NCBI RefSeq assembly: GCF_004348975.1
Contig: NZ_SMFP01000003.1
Coordinates: 248,001-312,000, forward strand
Reading direction: 5' to 3'
DNA from: Antarcticimicrobium sediminis
GTDB lineage: Bacteria > Pseudomonadota > Alphaproteobacteria > Rhodobacterales > Rhodobacteraceae
Length of the DNA: 64,000 nucleotides
A program made the translations under genes and the position numbers. The notes below the pieces were generated by a model. The model ran no database searches. It saw nothing but the letters and a program-made list of their open reading frames with translations, and had not been told where the DNA came from. Shown here piece by piece: positions 25,222-34,427 of the stretch. The number at the start of each line of letters is the position of its first letter. The first letter of the stretch is position 1.

Positions 25222-25568
25222 GACGCCCTCCCCTGCGCTTTGGCCCCAGCAAGAGGGACCATCGTGCCACCCGTCCAGAAAAACGTGGCGTCAGCCCGGC
25301 GCACGCCGCACAGCAGACCCAGCCCCCGCCCCGACGGATCCGGCACCGCGCCAAAGCTTGCCCAAAGGCGCGCGCAGGCGGGGTGCGGAGTGGTCTTGTG
25401 TCAACGCCGCCCCGGCGCAGAGCCAAAAACATCGTTACGTCACGACCCCGCGCGACGCCGGGACGGCGTTGACAGGATTCCGCCCGCCCTGTTCAACTCC
25501 GCGCCAACGCCCAGCCCGTCCCCGACCCGACCGGAGGCAGGCGGCCAGACCTCTGGGAGGAGACCGAT
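25222..25568. other. 347-bp divergent regulatory gap
   Basis: Lies between the GMC gene (-) and the thiolase gene (+). On the plus strand TTGACA (25469-25474) is 17 bp from a weak TTCAAC (25492-25497), a candidate promoter for the beta-oxidation operon. A second TTGACA occurs on the minus strand near 25400, without a good -10. GGGAGGAG precedes the thiolase ATG. I see no small gene or clear operator here. Confidence 0.4.
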
Positions 25569-26777
25569 ATGACCGAAACAGCCTATATCTATGACGCCAT
25601 CCGAACCCCGCGCTCCAAGGGCAAGCGGGACGGCAGCCTGCACGAGGTGAAACCCGTCAATATGGTGAGTGGTCTGCTCAGCGAGATGCAGCGCCGCCAT
25701 GACCTTGATACTGCCCGCGTCGACGACGTGATGCTGGGCTGCGTCACCCCGGTGATGGAACAGGGCGCGGTGCTGCCCAAGATCGCGCTGCAAAAGGCTG
25801 GCTGGGACGAATCCGTGCCCGGCGCGCAGCTCAACCGTTTTTGCGCCTCTGGCCTCGACACCTTCAACACCGCCGCCGCCAAGATCGCGTCGGGCTGGGA
25901 GGATATGGTCTGTGCCGGTGGCTATGAATGCATGTCGCGCGTGCCGATGGGCTCTGACGGCGGCCCCTTTGCCGAAGACCCGGAAACCGTGATCCAGACC
26001 GGTTTCGTGCCGCAGGGGATCGGTGCCGACCTGATCGCAACGATCGAGGGCTGGTCGCGCGATGACGTGGACGCCTTTGCGCTGGAAAGCCAGAAGCGCG
26101 CCGCGCAGGCCCGCGACGCAGGCTGGTTCGACCGCTCGGTCGTGCCGATGCGCGACGAGAACGGCGTGATGATTCTGGAACGCGACGATTTCATCAAGCC
26201 CGACACCGACATGCAAAAGCTCGGTGCGCTGAAGCCCTCCTTCGCCATGCCCGGCGCACTGGGTTTCGACGACGTGGCGCTGGCGAAATACCCGGAGGTC
26301 GAGCGCATCAATCACGTGCACACCCCCGGCAACTCCTCCGGGATCGTGGATGGCGCCTCGCTGGTCCTGCTGGGCAACGCACAGGTGGGCAAGGATCTGG
26401 GGCTGACCCCGCGCGGCCGGGTGGTTTCCATCGCGCTGACCGCGACCGATCCCACCATCATGTTGACCGGCCCCGGCCCGGCCTCGCAAAAGGCGCTGGC
26501 CAAGGCCGGGCTGAGCCTCGACGACATCGACCTCGTGGAAATCAACGAGGCCTTTGCCTCGGTCGCGCTGCGGCTGCAACGGGATCTGAACGTGCCGGAC
26601 GAGAAGCTGAACGTGGTGGGCGGCGCCATCGCCATGGGCCACCCGCTGGGCGCGACCGGTGGCTGCCTTGTCTCGACCATGCTGGACGAGTTGGAGCGGC
26701 GAAATCTCAAGCGCGCATTGATCTGCATGTGCGTCGGCGGCGGCATGGGCATCGCCAGCATCATCGAACGCGTGTGA
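25569..26777 (+). CDS. fadA: Acetyl-CoA C-acyltransferase (thiolase)
   Basis: 402-residue thiolase that cleaves 3-ketoacyl-CoA with CoA in the last step of beta-oxidation. Catalytic residues are visible: the nucleophilic Cys in NRFCASG (about 93), His in [14 protein letters not shown] (about 358), and Cys in CMCVGGGMG (about 388), with EINEAFA (about 324). It is the first gene of a four-gene operon with fadJ, alpha-methylacyl-CoA racemase and a PaaG-like isomerase. A GGGAGGAG site precedes the ATG. The symbol follows the degradative context; a biosynthetic role is unlikely. Confidence 0.92.
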   Translation: MTETAYIYDAIRTPRSKGKRDGSLHEVKPVNMVSGLLSEMQRRHDLDTARVDDVMLGCVTPVMEQGAVLPKIALQKAGWDESVPGAQLNRFCASGLDTFNTAAAKIASGWEDMVCAGGYECMSRVPMGSDGGPFAEDPETVIQTGFVPQGIGADLIATIEGWSRDDVDAFALESQKRAAQARDAGWFDRSVVPMRDENGVMILERDDFIKPDTDMQKLGALKPSFAMPGALGFDDVALAKYPEVERINHVHTPGNSSGIVDGASLVLLGNAQVGKDLGLTPRGRVVSIALTATDPTIMLTGPGPASQKALAKAGLSLDDIDLVEINEAFASVALRLQRDLNVPDEKLNVVGGAIAMGHPLGATGGCLVSTMLDELERRNLKRALICMCVGGGMGIASIIERV

Positions 26778-26790
26778 GGGGGGAACGAGC

Positions 26791-28938
26791 ATGAGCGATT
26801 ACACCTACGACAAAGATCAAGACGGCATCGTCACCATCACGCTGGATATGGAGGGCCAGTCGGCCAACACCATGAACAGCCGCTATATCCAGATGATGGA
26901 AGAGATCCTCGGGCGGCTTCAGGGCGAAGACGGGCTGAGCGGGGTTGTCTTTGCCTCGGCCAAGAAAACCTTTTTCGCGGGCGGCGACCTGAACATGCTG
27001 CGCGCGATCGAGCGCGCCGACGAAGAGACCTTTCGCTTTGTCGAAGCCAACAAGGCGCCGTTCCGCGCGCTGGAAAAACTGCCGGTGCCCGTCGTCGCCG
27101 CGATCAATGGCGCGGCGCTGGGGGGCGGGTACGAGCTGTGCCTCGCCTGCAATCACCGCATCGTGGTGAATGATCCCAAAGCCATCGTCGGCCTGCCCGA
27201 GGTCACGCTGGGGCTGTTGCCCGGCGCTGGCGGGGTGGTGCGGCTGACCGCGCTGCTGGGTCTGGAAAAGGCGCTGCCGCATCTGCTTGAGGGCAAGCCG
27301 GTCAAGCCACAGGCGGCGCTGGAACAGGGCATGGTCGACGAGATCGTCGAGACCCGCGAGGCGCTGGTCCCTGCCGCCAAGGCCTGGATCAAGGCCAATC
27401 CCGACGCCCATACCCAGCCTTGGGATCAAAAGGGCTTTCGCTATCCCGGGGGCGACACATTGCACCCACGCGTGCGGCAAACCATCGTCGCCACCCCGGC
27501 CATGCTGTACAAGCGCACGCGCGGCCTGATGCCCGCCCCGGAAAAGATTCTGGATATCGCAGTGAACTCCATGCGGATCGCTTTTGACCCGGCGCTGCGC
27601 ACCGAAAGCCGGGGCCTCTGCACGCTGCTGGTCACCCCGCAGGCCAAGGCCGCCATCGGCACCTTCTTCTTCGGGATGCAAGCGATCCAGTCAGGCAAGG
27701 TCCGCCCCAAGGGCGAGACATGGCGCGCCACATCCTCTGCCATCCTCGGGGCCGGTATGATGGGCAGCGGCATCGCCTGGGCCCATGCCTCGGCCGGGCT
27801 GCCGGTGGTGCTGAAGGACATGGAGATGGACAAGGCCGAAAAGGGAAAATCCTATTCCGCCGCCCTCACCGACAAGCGGGTCAAGCGCGGTCGCATGAGC
27901 GCGGCGCAGAAAGCAGCGCTGCTGGCGCAGATCACGCCAACCAGTGATGACGCCGCCTATGCGGGCGCCGACATCATCATCGAGGCGGTGTACGAGGATA
28001 TCGACCTCAAGGAAAAGGTGATCGGCGCCACCTTCGGGCAACTGTCCGACAGCGGCATCTATGGCTCCAACACCTCGACCCTGCCGATCTCCGTGCTGGC
28101 CGAATTCTGCCCCGATCCCAGCCGCTTCATCGGGCTGCATTTCTTCAGCCCGGTCGACAAGATGAAGGTGGTCGAGATCATCATGGGCGAAAAGACCAGC
28201 CAGGACACCCTGCGCAAGGCCTATGATTACGTCCAGCAGATCGGCTACATGCCCATCGTGGTCAATGACAGCCGGGGTTTCTTCACCTCGCGCGTGTTCG
28301 GCACCTATCTGGACGAGGGGCTGGCGCTGTTGCGCGACGGCATGTCTCCGGTTGCGCTTGAACGCGCAGGCTGGATGGCCGGCATGCCGGTGGGGCCGCT
28401 GGCAGTGCATGACGAAACCTCGCTGGTGCTGTCGCAAAAGGTGCGCAAGACACACGAGGCGCTGGATGCCCGGCTGGGGGGCGAAAGCGGCTTTGGCGCC
28501 GACAACACCGCCTCGCGCGCGATTGTCGATGCGATGATCGAACAGGATCGCGGCGGGCGCCACTATGGCGGCGGGTTCTATGACTATGCCGCCGACGGCT
28601 CCAAATCGCTGTGGTCCGGGCTTGACCAATTCGCCAGTGGCAAGGGCGGCATCGCGGTGCAGGAGGCCATCGACCGCCTGCTCTATCGTCAAGCGATCGA
28701 GACCCTGCGTTGCCTCGACGAGGGGGTGTTGAACACGGAAGTGGAGGCCAATCTGGGCGGCATCTTCGCGATCGGCTTCCCGGCCCATACCGGCGGCGCG
28801 ATCCAGTTCATCCGTGGCGTCGGCATCGACCAATTTGCCGCCCGCGCCGCCGAACTAGCAGCCAAGCACGGCCCCCGTTTCACGGTGTCGCAAAGCGCGC
28901 TGGACAGACTGCGCGGCGATCAGGTGCAAGCGGCATGA
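26791..28938 (+). CDS. fadJ: Bifunctional enoyl-CoA hydratase / 3-hydroxyacyl-CoA dehydrogenase
   Basis: 715-residue FadB/FadJ-type protein. The N-terminal crotonase domain (about 1-190) has both catalytic glutamates (GGGYELCLA and VGLPEVTLG). The NAD-binding 3-hydroxyacyl-CoA dehydrogenase domain starts at ILGAGMMGSGIAWAHA (about 320), has catalytic His in IGLHFFSPVDKMKVVEII, and is followed by the C-terminal dehydrogenase repeats. It performs hydration and NAD-dependent oxidation in beta-oxidation. It begins 13 bp after the thiolase stop and overlaps the racemase start as ATGA. Confidence 0.93.
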   Translation: MSDYTYDKDQDGIVTITLDMEGQSANTMNSRYIQMMEEILGRLQGEDGLSGVVFASAKKTFFAGGDLNMLRAIERADEETFRFVEANKAPFRALEKLPVPVVAAINGAALGGGYELCLACNHRIVVNDPKAIVGLPEVTLGLLPGAGGVVRLTALLGLEKALPHLLEGKPVKPQAALEQGMVDEIVETREALVPAAKAWIKANPDAHTQPWDQKGFRYPGGDTLHPRVRQTIVATPAMLYKRTRGLMPAPEKILDIAVNSMRIAFDPALRTESRGLCTLLVTPQAKAAIGTFFFGMQAIQSGKVRPKGETWRATSSAILGAGMMGSGIAWAHASAGLPVVLKDMEMDKAEKGKSYSAALTDKRVKRGRMSAAQKAALLAQITPTSDDAAYAGADIIIEAVYEDIDLKEKVIGATFGQLSDSGIYGSNTSTLPISVLAEFCPDPSRFIGLHFFSPVDKMKVVEIIMGEKTSQDTLRKAYDYVQQIGYMPIVVNDSRGFFTSRVFGTYLDEGLALLRDGMSPVALERAGWMAGMPVGPLAVHDETSLVLSQKVRKTHEALDARLGGESGFGADNTASRAIVDAMIEQDRGGRHYGGGFYDYAADGSKSLWSGLDQFASGKGGIAVQEAIDRLLYRQAIETLRCLDEGVLNTEVEANLGGIFAIGFPAHTGGAIQFIRGVGIDQFAARAAELAAKHGPRFTVSQSALDRLRGDQVQAA

Positions 28939-30062
28939 GCGGCCCGCTCAAAGGGTTGCGCGTGGTGGAAATGGCCGGCATCGGCCCCGCCCCGCTGGCC
29001 GGTCAGCTGCTCGCCGATCTGGGGGCCGAGGTGGTGCTGATCGCCCGCAAATCGGCCGCCGCCGACCCCACCGACATCAACAATCGCGGCAAACGCTCTG
29101 CCGCGCTGAACCTCAAGACGCCCGAGGGGATCGAGGCGGCGCAGCACCTGATCGCGCGCGCCGACGTGCTGATCGAAGGGTTCCGCCCCGGCGTGATGGA
29201 GCGGATGGGGCTGGGGCCAACAGATTGCCACGCGCGCAATCCCGGCCTGATCTTTGCCCGCATGACCGGCTGGGGCCAGACCGGCCCGATGGCGCAGATG
29301 GCGGGGCACGACATCAACTATCTCGGCCTCACCGGGTTGCTCCACGCCACCGGCAAGGCCGATGACGTGCCCACCCCGCCGCTCAATATCGGCGCCGATT
29401 ACGGCGGCGGCACCATGTTCCTGGTGTTCGGCATCATGGCCGCCCTGTTTGAGCGCCAGACCTCTGGCAAAGGCCAAGTGGTGGATGCCGCCATGGTCGA
29501 TGGGGCCTCGGCGCTGATGGGGCTGATCCATACATGGATCGCCCGTGGGCACTGGAGCGAGGCGCGCGAATCCAACCTGCTGGATGGCGGCGCCCCGTTC
29601 TACCGCGCCTATGAATGCGCCGACGGCAAGTTCCTCTCGGTTGGCCCGTTGGAGCCGCAATTCTTCGCCGAACTTGTCCGCCTTGCTGGCCTGCCCGAGG
29701 ATCACAAGACAAGCCAGATGGACGCCGCGACATGGCCCGAGCGCCGCGCCGAATATGCCCGCGTCTTTGCCCGCAAAACCCGCGACGACTGGGCCGCGAT
29801 CTTTGCCGAAAGCGATGCCTGCGTCGCCCCGATCCTGACATGGTCCGAGGCCCCCGCGCATCCCCATCTTGCCGCACGCGGTACGTTCACATCCGTGGAT
29901 GGCGTGACCCAGGCCGCCCCCGCCCCGCGGTTCGACCGCACCCCCGCCGCCCCGCCGGGCCGCCCCGCCGCACCGGGGGCCGATACCGAAGCCCTGCTGG
30001 CCGAGGCCGGCTGCGATGCCGACACGCTGGTGCGCCTGCGCGCCGCCGGTGCCCTGACCTGA
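28935..30062 (+). CDS. Alpha-methylacyl-CoA racemase (CaiB/BaiF fold)
   Basis: 375-residue family III CoA-transferase-fold protein. The three residues known as essential in alpha-methylacyl-CoA racemases can be placed: His in AGHDINY (about 127), Asp in GADYGGG (about 156), and Glu in GPLEPQFF (about 240). That makes racemase rather than CoA-transferase the better call. It would epimerise the 2-methyl centre of branched acyl-CoAs so that beta-oxidation can proceed. ATG 28935 overlaps the fadJ stop. The N terminus LKGLRVVEMAGIGPAP is typical. The C terminus carries a proline/alanine-rich linker before a final helix. Confidence 0.9.
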   Translation: MSGPLKGLRVVEMAGIGPAPLAGQLLADLGAEVVLIARKSAAADPTDINNRGKRSAALNLKTPEGIEAAQHLIARADVLIEGFRPGVMERMGLGPTDCHARNPGLIFARMTGWGQTGPMAQMAGHDINYLGLTGLLHATGKADDVPTPPLNIGADYGGGTMFLVFGIMAALFERQTSGKGQVVDAAMVDGASALMGLIHTWIARGHWSEARESNLLDGGAPFYRAYECADGKFLSVGPLEPQFFAELVRLAGLPEDHKTSQMDAATWPERRAEYARVFARKTRDDWAAIFAESDACVAPILTWSEAPAHPHLAARGTFTSVDGVTQAAPAPRFDRTPAAPPGRPAAPGADTEALLAEAGCDADTLVRLRAAGALT

Positions 30063-30079
30063 ACTCGAAAGGCCATGAC

Positions 30080-30853
30080 ATGACCGACACTGCCCTGACC
30101 ATCACCCGCGACGGCGCCATCGCCACCGTCACGATGAACCGGCCGCAAGCCTTCAACGCCCTCAACACCGCCCTGCGCGATGCGCTGCGCCGCGCCGTCT
30201 GCGAGCTGGAGAATGACGCCGCCGTGCGCGTGGTGATCCTGCGCGGTGCCGGGCGTGGCTTCTGCGCCGGGGCCGACCTGACCGAGGGGCTCAATCCCCC
30301 CGTGCACCAACAGATCGAAACCGAATACCGCCCGATCCTCACCGGCATCGCGGCCTCGTCGAAGATCTGGATCGCGCAGGTGCACGGCTCTGCCGCCGGG
30401 ATCGGGGCTGCGCTGGCGCTGAATTGCGATCTGGTGTGCATGGCCGAGGACGCCACGCTTTATCTGGCCTTTGCCGCGATCGGGTTGATCCCCGACGGTG
30501 GCAATGTCTGGTTGCTGGAACGCGCAATGGGCCCACGTCGCGCCCTGCAGGCGATCCTTGAAGGGGGCAAGATCCCAGCGCAAGAAGCGCAGGATCTGGG
30601 GCTGGTGAACGAACTCCACCCGGCCGAGACGCTCGATGCAGCAACCCAAGCCATGGCCGATCGCATCGCCACAGGCGCCCCGCTCGCCGCCGCCGCCGCC
30701 AAACGGCTGATACGGCGGATGGACGGACTTTCCTATGGCGACGCGATCAGCGCCGAGGCCATGGAACAGACCCCCCTGAGCAACAGCGCCGATTTCATCG
30801 AAGGCGTCATGGCCTTTCGCGAAAAGCGCAAGCCGGTGTTCAAAGGGCGCTGA
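30080..30853 (+). CDS. Enoyl-CoA hydratase/isomerase family protein, PaaG-like
   Basis: 257-residue crotonase-fold protein. The two glutamates needed for hydration are absent: the first site reads AAGIGAALALNCD and the second LAFAAIGLIPDGGN. The Asp of IPDGG matches the catalytic Asp of PaaG and other delta3-delta2-enoyl-CoA isomerases, so an isomerase role (double-bond shift or ring isomerisation) is more likely than hydration. AAAGG precedes ATG 30080; an ATG five bases earlier gives only a two-codon frame. It closes the thiolase-fadJ-racemase operon. Confidence 0.85.
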   Translation: MTDTALTITRDGAIATVTMNRPQAFNALNTALRDALRRAVCELENDAAVRVVILRGAGRGFCAGADLTEGLNPPVHQQIETEYRPILTGIAASSKIWIAQVHGSAAGIGAALALNCDLVCMAEDATLYLAFAAIGLIPDGGNVWLLERAMGPRRALQAILEGGKIPAQEAQDLGLVNELHPAETLDAATQAMADRIATGAPLAAAAAKRLIRRMDGLSYGDAISAEAMEQTPLSNSADFIEGVMAFREKRKPVFKGR

Positions 30854-30905
30854 GCCCCTCAAAGGGGCGCCGCATTCCTGCACCGCCCCGTCTTTCCGGC
30901 AGCTC

Positions 30906-30999
30906 TTTTTCTGGCCCGAAATACTCTCGGGGGGAGCGGCCCCCGGGCCGCGAGGGGGCAGATAGCCCCCTTTCTGAGGCGGGGGCAGACAGCCCCCGC
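30906..30999 (+). repeat. Intergenic repeat copy D with two GC hairpins
   Basis: TTTTTCTGGCCCGAAATACTC (30906-30926), core AAATACTC, then two hairpins: GGGGGC-AGATA-GCCCCC (30954-30970) and GCGGGGGC-AGACA-GCCCCCGC (30979-30999). It fills the gap between convergent operons and may end transcription from both sides, though no T run follows. Confidence 0.8.
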
Positions 31000-31016
31000 T
31001 CCCCGCTCACCGCACC

Positions 31017-31718
31017 TCAGAACCCGAGATATTTCTGCCGCACCTCGTCGTTGGCCTCCAGCTCGGCGCTGCTGCCTTGCCATTCCACCCGTCCACGCTG
31101 GATGACGAAATGCCGGTCGGCGATGCGCAACAGATCCTTGAGGTTCTTGTCGACCACAAGGATCGACATGCCCTGCGCCGCGATCTCGCTCAGCGCATGC
31201 CAGATCTTCTGCCGCACCAGCGGGGCCAGCCCCTCGGTCGCCTCGTCAAGGATCAACAGCTTGGGGTTGGTCATCAGCGCTCGCCCGATCGCCAGCATCT
31301 GCTGCTCGCCCCCGGACAGCAGGTTGCCCATCGAGGAAATCCGCGTCTCCAACTCGGGAAACAGCGCAAAGACCTTCTCTACCGTCCAGGGGTCGGGGTG
31401 GCCCAGATGGTTGCTGGCGGTGGCGATCAGGTTCTCCATCATCGTCAGGTTGGGAAAGATCTGGCGCCCCTCGGGCACCAGACCCAGCCCCAGATTGGCG
31501 GTCTTGAAGCTCGCCTGCCCGACCAGCTCCTGCCCGTCGAAGGTGATCGAGCCGCCGCTTGGCTTCACGATCCCCATGATCGAGTTGATGGTGGTGGTCT
31601 TGCCCATGCCGTTGCGCCCCAGCAGCGTTGCCACCTGCCCCGCCTCCAGCCGCAAATCGACGCCGAACAGCGCCTGACTGGAGCCATAATGTGTGGTCAG
31701 TTTGTCGAGTACCAGCAT
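31017..31718 (-). CDS. livF: Branched-chain amino acid-type ABC transporter, ATP-binding protein
   Basis: 233-residue ABC ATPase of the LivF type. Walker A is LLGRNGMGKTT (about 33), the Q-loop region follows, the signature is NLLSGGEQQML (about 133), and Walker B is LLILDEATEGLAP (about 155). Short LivF-type length without a long C-terminal tail. Together with LivG it powers the LivHM permease. It is the last gene of the livJ-H-M-G-F cluster, 3 bp after livG. The imported compound is not certain; clusters like this also carry aromatic acids or amides. Confidence 0.92.
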   Translation of the reverse strand: MLVLDKLTTHYGSSQALFGVDLRLEAGQVATLLGRNGMGKTTTINSIMGIVKPSGGSITFDGQELVGQASFKTANLGLGLVPEGRQIFPNLTMMENLIATASNHLGHPDPWTVEKVFALFPELETRISSMGNLLSGGEQQMLAIGRALMTNPKLLILDEATEGLAPLVRQKIWHALSEIAAQGMSILVVDKNLKDLLRIADRHFVIQRGRVEWQGSSAELEANDEVRQKYLGF

Positions 31719-31721
31719 CGG

Positions 31722-32465
31722 TTATTCCTCGCCCAGATAGGCATGCTGCACCGCGTCATTGCTGCGGATCTCGTCCGGGGTGCCGGTGGCAATGATGTGA
31801 CCATAGACCAGCACCGAAATCCGGTCGGCCAAGGCAAAAACCGCATCCATGTCATGTTCGATCAACAGGATCGAATGTTTGCCCTTGAGGTCGCGCAACA
31901 GCGTCACCATCTCGGCGCTTTCCTCGATGCCCAGCCCGGCCATCGGCTCGTCCAGCAACATCAGATCCGCCTGCGCCCCCAGCGCGATGGCGATTTCCAT
32001 ATGGCGATGCTCGCCATGGCTCAGCGCCCCCGTCGGCAACTCCGCCTTGTCGGCCAGCCCGACCCGCTGCAACAGCGCCATCGCCTCGCGCCGCAGTGGC
32101 GCGATCTTGCGCGCCGCCCGGATGAAGCGAAACGAATGTCCGTCCCGCGCCTGCACCGCCAAGGCGATATTGTCGATCACGCTCATCTCCAGGATCAGCG
32201 AGGTGATCTGGAACGACCGCGTGATGCCCAGATGCGCCCGCGCATAGGGTTTCATCCCGGTGATGTCGCGCCCCTTGAACCGGATCCGCCCGCTGTCGGG
32301 CGTCTGCGTCCCGCAAAGCTGGCTGATCAGCGTCGTCTTGCCCGCTCCGTTGGGACCGATCACCGCGTGCAGCTCTCCGGCCTCGACGCTCAGGTTCAGA
32401 TCATCGGTCGCCTTGATGCCGCCGAAACTTTTGTTCAGCCCTGCGATGTCCAGAACAACGCTCAT
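31722..32465 (-). CDS. livG: Branched-chain amino acid-type ABC transporter, ATP-binding protein
   Basis: 247-residue LivG-type ATPase. Walker A is VIGPNGAGKTTL (about 36), the signature is GALSHGEHRHMEIA (about 149), in which the usual LSxGQQ is replaced by LSHGEH, and Walker B is LMLLDEPMAGL (about 170). It also has the C-terminal extension typical of LivG (YGHIIATGTPDEI...NDAVQHAYLGEE). The start overlaps the livM stop as ATGA (32462-32465). It works with LivF on the LivHM permease in the inner membrane. Confidence 0.92.
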   Translation of the reverse strand: MSVVLDIAGLNKSFGGIKATDDLNLSVEAGELHAVIGPNGAGKTTLISQLCGTQTPDSGRIRFKGRDITGMKPYARAHLGITRSFQITSLILEMSVIDNIALAVQARDGHSFRFIRAARKIAPLRREAMALLQRVGLADKAELPTGALSHGEHRHMEIAIALGAQADLMLLDEPMAGLGIEESAEMVTLLRDLKGKHSILLIEHDMDAVFALADRISVLVYGHIIATGTPDEIRSNDAVQHAYLGEE

Positions 32466-33436
32466 TCCCGATCCTCCCCGCGGCCGCGCAGCATCCCCAT
32501 CAATCCCCCGCGCGCAAACAGCACGACGGCCATCAACATCAACCCGAACGGCAGGTGCCAGTAGATGGTGAACGACGACAGGGCTTCCTCGGCCACGATA
32601 AAGACAATGGCCCCCAGCACCGGCCCCAGCGTGGTCGCCGCACCGCCGAGGATGACCATGAACATCAATTCGCCCGAGCGCGACCAGTCCATCATCTCGG
32701 GGCTGATGAAAGTGGTGAAATTGCCCAGCAGCGCCCCGGCAAAGCCGCTCATGGCGCCCGAGATCACATAGGCCGTCAGCCGATAGGCATAGACGTTGAA
32801 GCCCAGCGTCACCATGCGCTCCGGGTTGCCCTTGGCCCCTTGCAGCACCATGCCAAAGCGGGATCTGACGATCATCCGCACCAGCAGCATCGCCACCACC
32901 AACGCGACATAGGACAGCCCGAACAGGTGCAGCGGGTTGTCGAGGTTCACGACCGGCAGTTCTGAGCGGGTATCAATCACCAGCCCATCGTCGCCACCAT
33001 ATTCTTCGATCGACACGATCAGGTAATAGATCATCTGCGCGAACGCCATGGTGATCATGATGAAATAGACGCCCTTGGTGCGCAGACAGATCGCCCCCGT
33101 CACCAAAGCAAAAAGCGCACAGACCGCCACCGCCAGCGGGATCTGCACCAAGCCGCTGGTGGTGGCGAGAAAATCCAGCCCGCCATACAGCCAGTGATGC
33201 GCCGGGATCCCCACCGCATAGGCCCCCAACCCCACAAAGGCGGCGTGCCCAAAGGACACCAGCCCGCCATAGCCCAGGATCAGGTTCAGACTGACCGCCG
33301 CAATGGCAAGGATCGCCAGCCGCGTGGCCAGATCAAGGTAATAGGGATTGCCCGTCAGGTAGAACACCGGCGGAAGAACGGCCAACAGGGCCATGACAGC
33401 GAGCGTCAGCCAGCTGCGGCGGGTCAAAGAGATCAT
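32462..33436 (-). CDS. livM: Branched-chain amino acid-type ABC transporter, permease
   Basis: 324-residue permease with about ten hydrophobic segments and the LivM core AAVSLNLILGYGGLVSFGHAAFVGLGAYAVG (start near residue 40). The conserved coupling region GKGNPERMVTLG-type segment (AKGNPERMVTLGFNVYAYRL) contacts the ATPases. It shares one base with the livH stop (TGATG at 33436), so translation is coupled. It pairs with LivH to form the translocation path. Confidence 0.9.
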   Translation of the reverse strand: MISLTRRSWLTLAVMALLAVLPPVFYLTGNPYYLDLATRLAILAIAAVSLNLILGYGGLVSFGHAAFVGLGAYAVGIPAHHWLYGGLDFLATTSGLVQIPLAVAVCALFALVTGAICLRTKGVYFIMITMAFAQMIYYLIVSIEEYGGDDGLVIDTRSELPVVNLDNPLHLFGLSYVALVVAMLLVRMIVRSRFGMVLQGAKGNPERMVTLGFNVYAYRLTAYVISGAMSGFAGALLGNFTTFISPEMMDWSRSGELMFMVILGGAATTLGPVLGAIVFIVAEEALSSFTIYWHLPFGLMLMAVVLFARGGLMGMLRGRGEDRE

Positions 33437-34359
33437 CAGCGCGTCCTTGGCGGAAACAGGCCCTGCGGGCGCAGGGACAGAACAAGCGCCATGATGATAT
33501 AAATCAGCATGGCCGAAACAGCGGGCGCCGAGTTTTCGGCAGCGTCCGAGGACATGAACAGCTTGAACAGGTCATCCAGAAACGACCGCCCCATGGTGTC
33601 GATCAGCCCGATCATCAACGCCGCGATGAACGCCCCCTTCATCGACCCGATGCCGCCCACGATAATGACGACAAAGGCGGTGATGATGATGTTGTTGCCC
33701 ATCCCGATCGAGGCTTCGGTGATGGGGGCAATCAGCATCCCGGCCAGCCCGGCCAGCATCGCGCCCAGCGCAAAGACCAGCGCGAACAGGGTCTGGATGT
33801 CGATCCCCAGCGCCGAAACCATGGTCCGGTTCGACGCCCCCGCCCGGATCAGCATGCCCAGCCGGGTATGGTTCACCAGCCAGAACAACCCGGCGGCGGC
33901 ACCCAGCCCGGCCCCGATGATCACCAGCCGGAAGGTCGGGATCACCAGCGTCTCGCTCATCGCGATCTGTCCCTGAAGCCAGCCGGGCAGCGGCACGGCA
34001 ATCCCCGCCGGCCCCCAGATCAGATGCGCCAGCGTGTCCAGCACAAGGATCAGGCCAAAGGTGCCCAGCACCTGATCCAGATGGTCCCGGTCATACAGCG
34101 GGCGGGCGACAAAACGCTCGACCAGAAATCCGAGCACCCCGGTCAGCGGCAGCGCCACCAGCACCGCCAGAACGAAGCTCCCGAACAGAAAGGTCAGCGA
34201 GGCGCAGATGAACGCGCCCATCATATAAAGCGAGCCATGCGCGAGGTTGACGAAATCGAGGATCCCGAACACCAGCGTCAGCCCCGAGGCCACAAGGAAC
34301 AGCAGCAAGCCAAGCTGCACCCCGTTCAACGCCTGAATAATCAGCAGAGAAAAGTCCAA
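33436..34359 (-). CDS. livH: Branched-chain amino acid-type ABC transporter, permease (TTG start)
   Basis: 307-residue LivH-type permease with about eight membrane helices and the family segment SGLTLVFGILDFVNLAHGSLYMMGAF near the N terminus. The coupling motif around GASNRTMVSALGIDI is present. No ATG lies at the expected start; TTG at 34359 gives the normal LivH N terminus (MDFSLLIIQALNG), with a weak GGGG upstream. The first ATG would cut the first helix. A weak start fits lower expression than the binding protein. A hairpin separates it from livJ. Confidence 0.88.
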   Translation of the reverse strand: MDFSLLIIQALNGVQLGLLLFLVASGLTLVFGILDFVNLAHGSLYMMGAFICASLTFLFGSFVLAVLVALPLTGVLGFLVERFVARPLYDRDHLDQVLGTFGLILVLDTLAHLIWGPAGIAVPLPGWLQGQIAMSETLVIPTFRLVIIGAGLGAAAGLFWLVNHTRLGMLIRAGASNRTMVSALGIDIQTLFALVFALGAMLAGLAGMLIAPITEASIGMGNNIIITAFVVIIVGGIGSMKGAFIAALMIGLIDTMGRSFLDDLFKLFMSSDAAENSAPAVSAMLIYIIMALVLSLRPQGLFPPRTR

Positions 34360-34383
34360 ACCAAACCCCGTGTCTAATGGGGA

Positions 34384-34403
34384 CCGGACGCGACACCGTC
34401 CGG
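34384..34403 (-). terminator. Hairpin between livJ and livH, candidate attenuator
   Basis: CCGGACG (34384-34390) and CGTCCGG (34397-34403) form a 7-bp GC stem with a 6-nt loop in the 68-bp gap after the binding-protein gene. No T run follows, so partial termination or mRNA protection is more likely than full stop. This would keep binding-protein levels above those of the permease. Confidence 0.5.
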
Positions 34404-34427
34404 CCCGATCAATGTCAGGAGATCAGC

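Noticed and set aside
27691-28833. Long minus-strand frame within fadJ
   Set aside because: Shadow frame of a clear bifunctional enzyme; no motifs.
30075-30083. Two-codon frame ATG ACA TGA just before the PaaG-like gene
   Set aside because: Too short to mean anything by itself; the next ATG (30080) gives the full protein.
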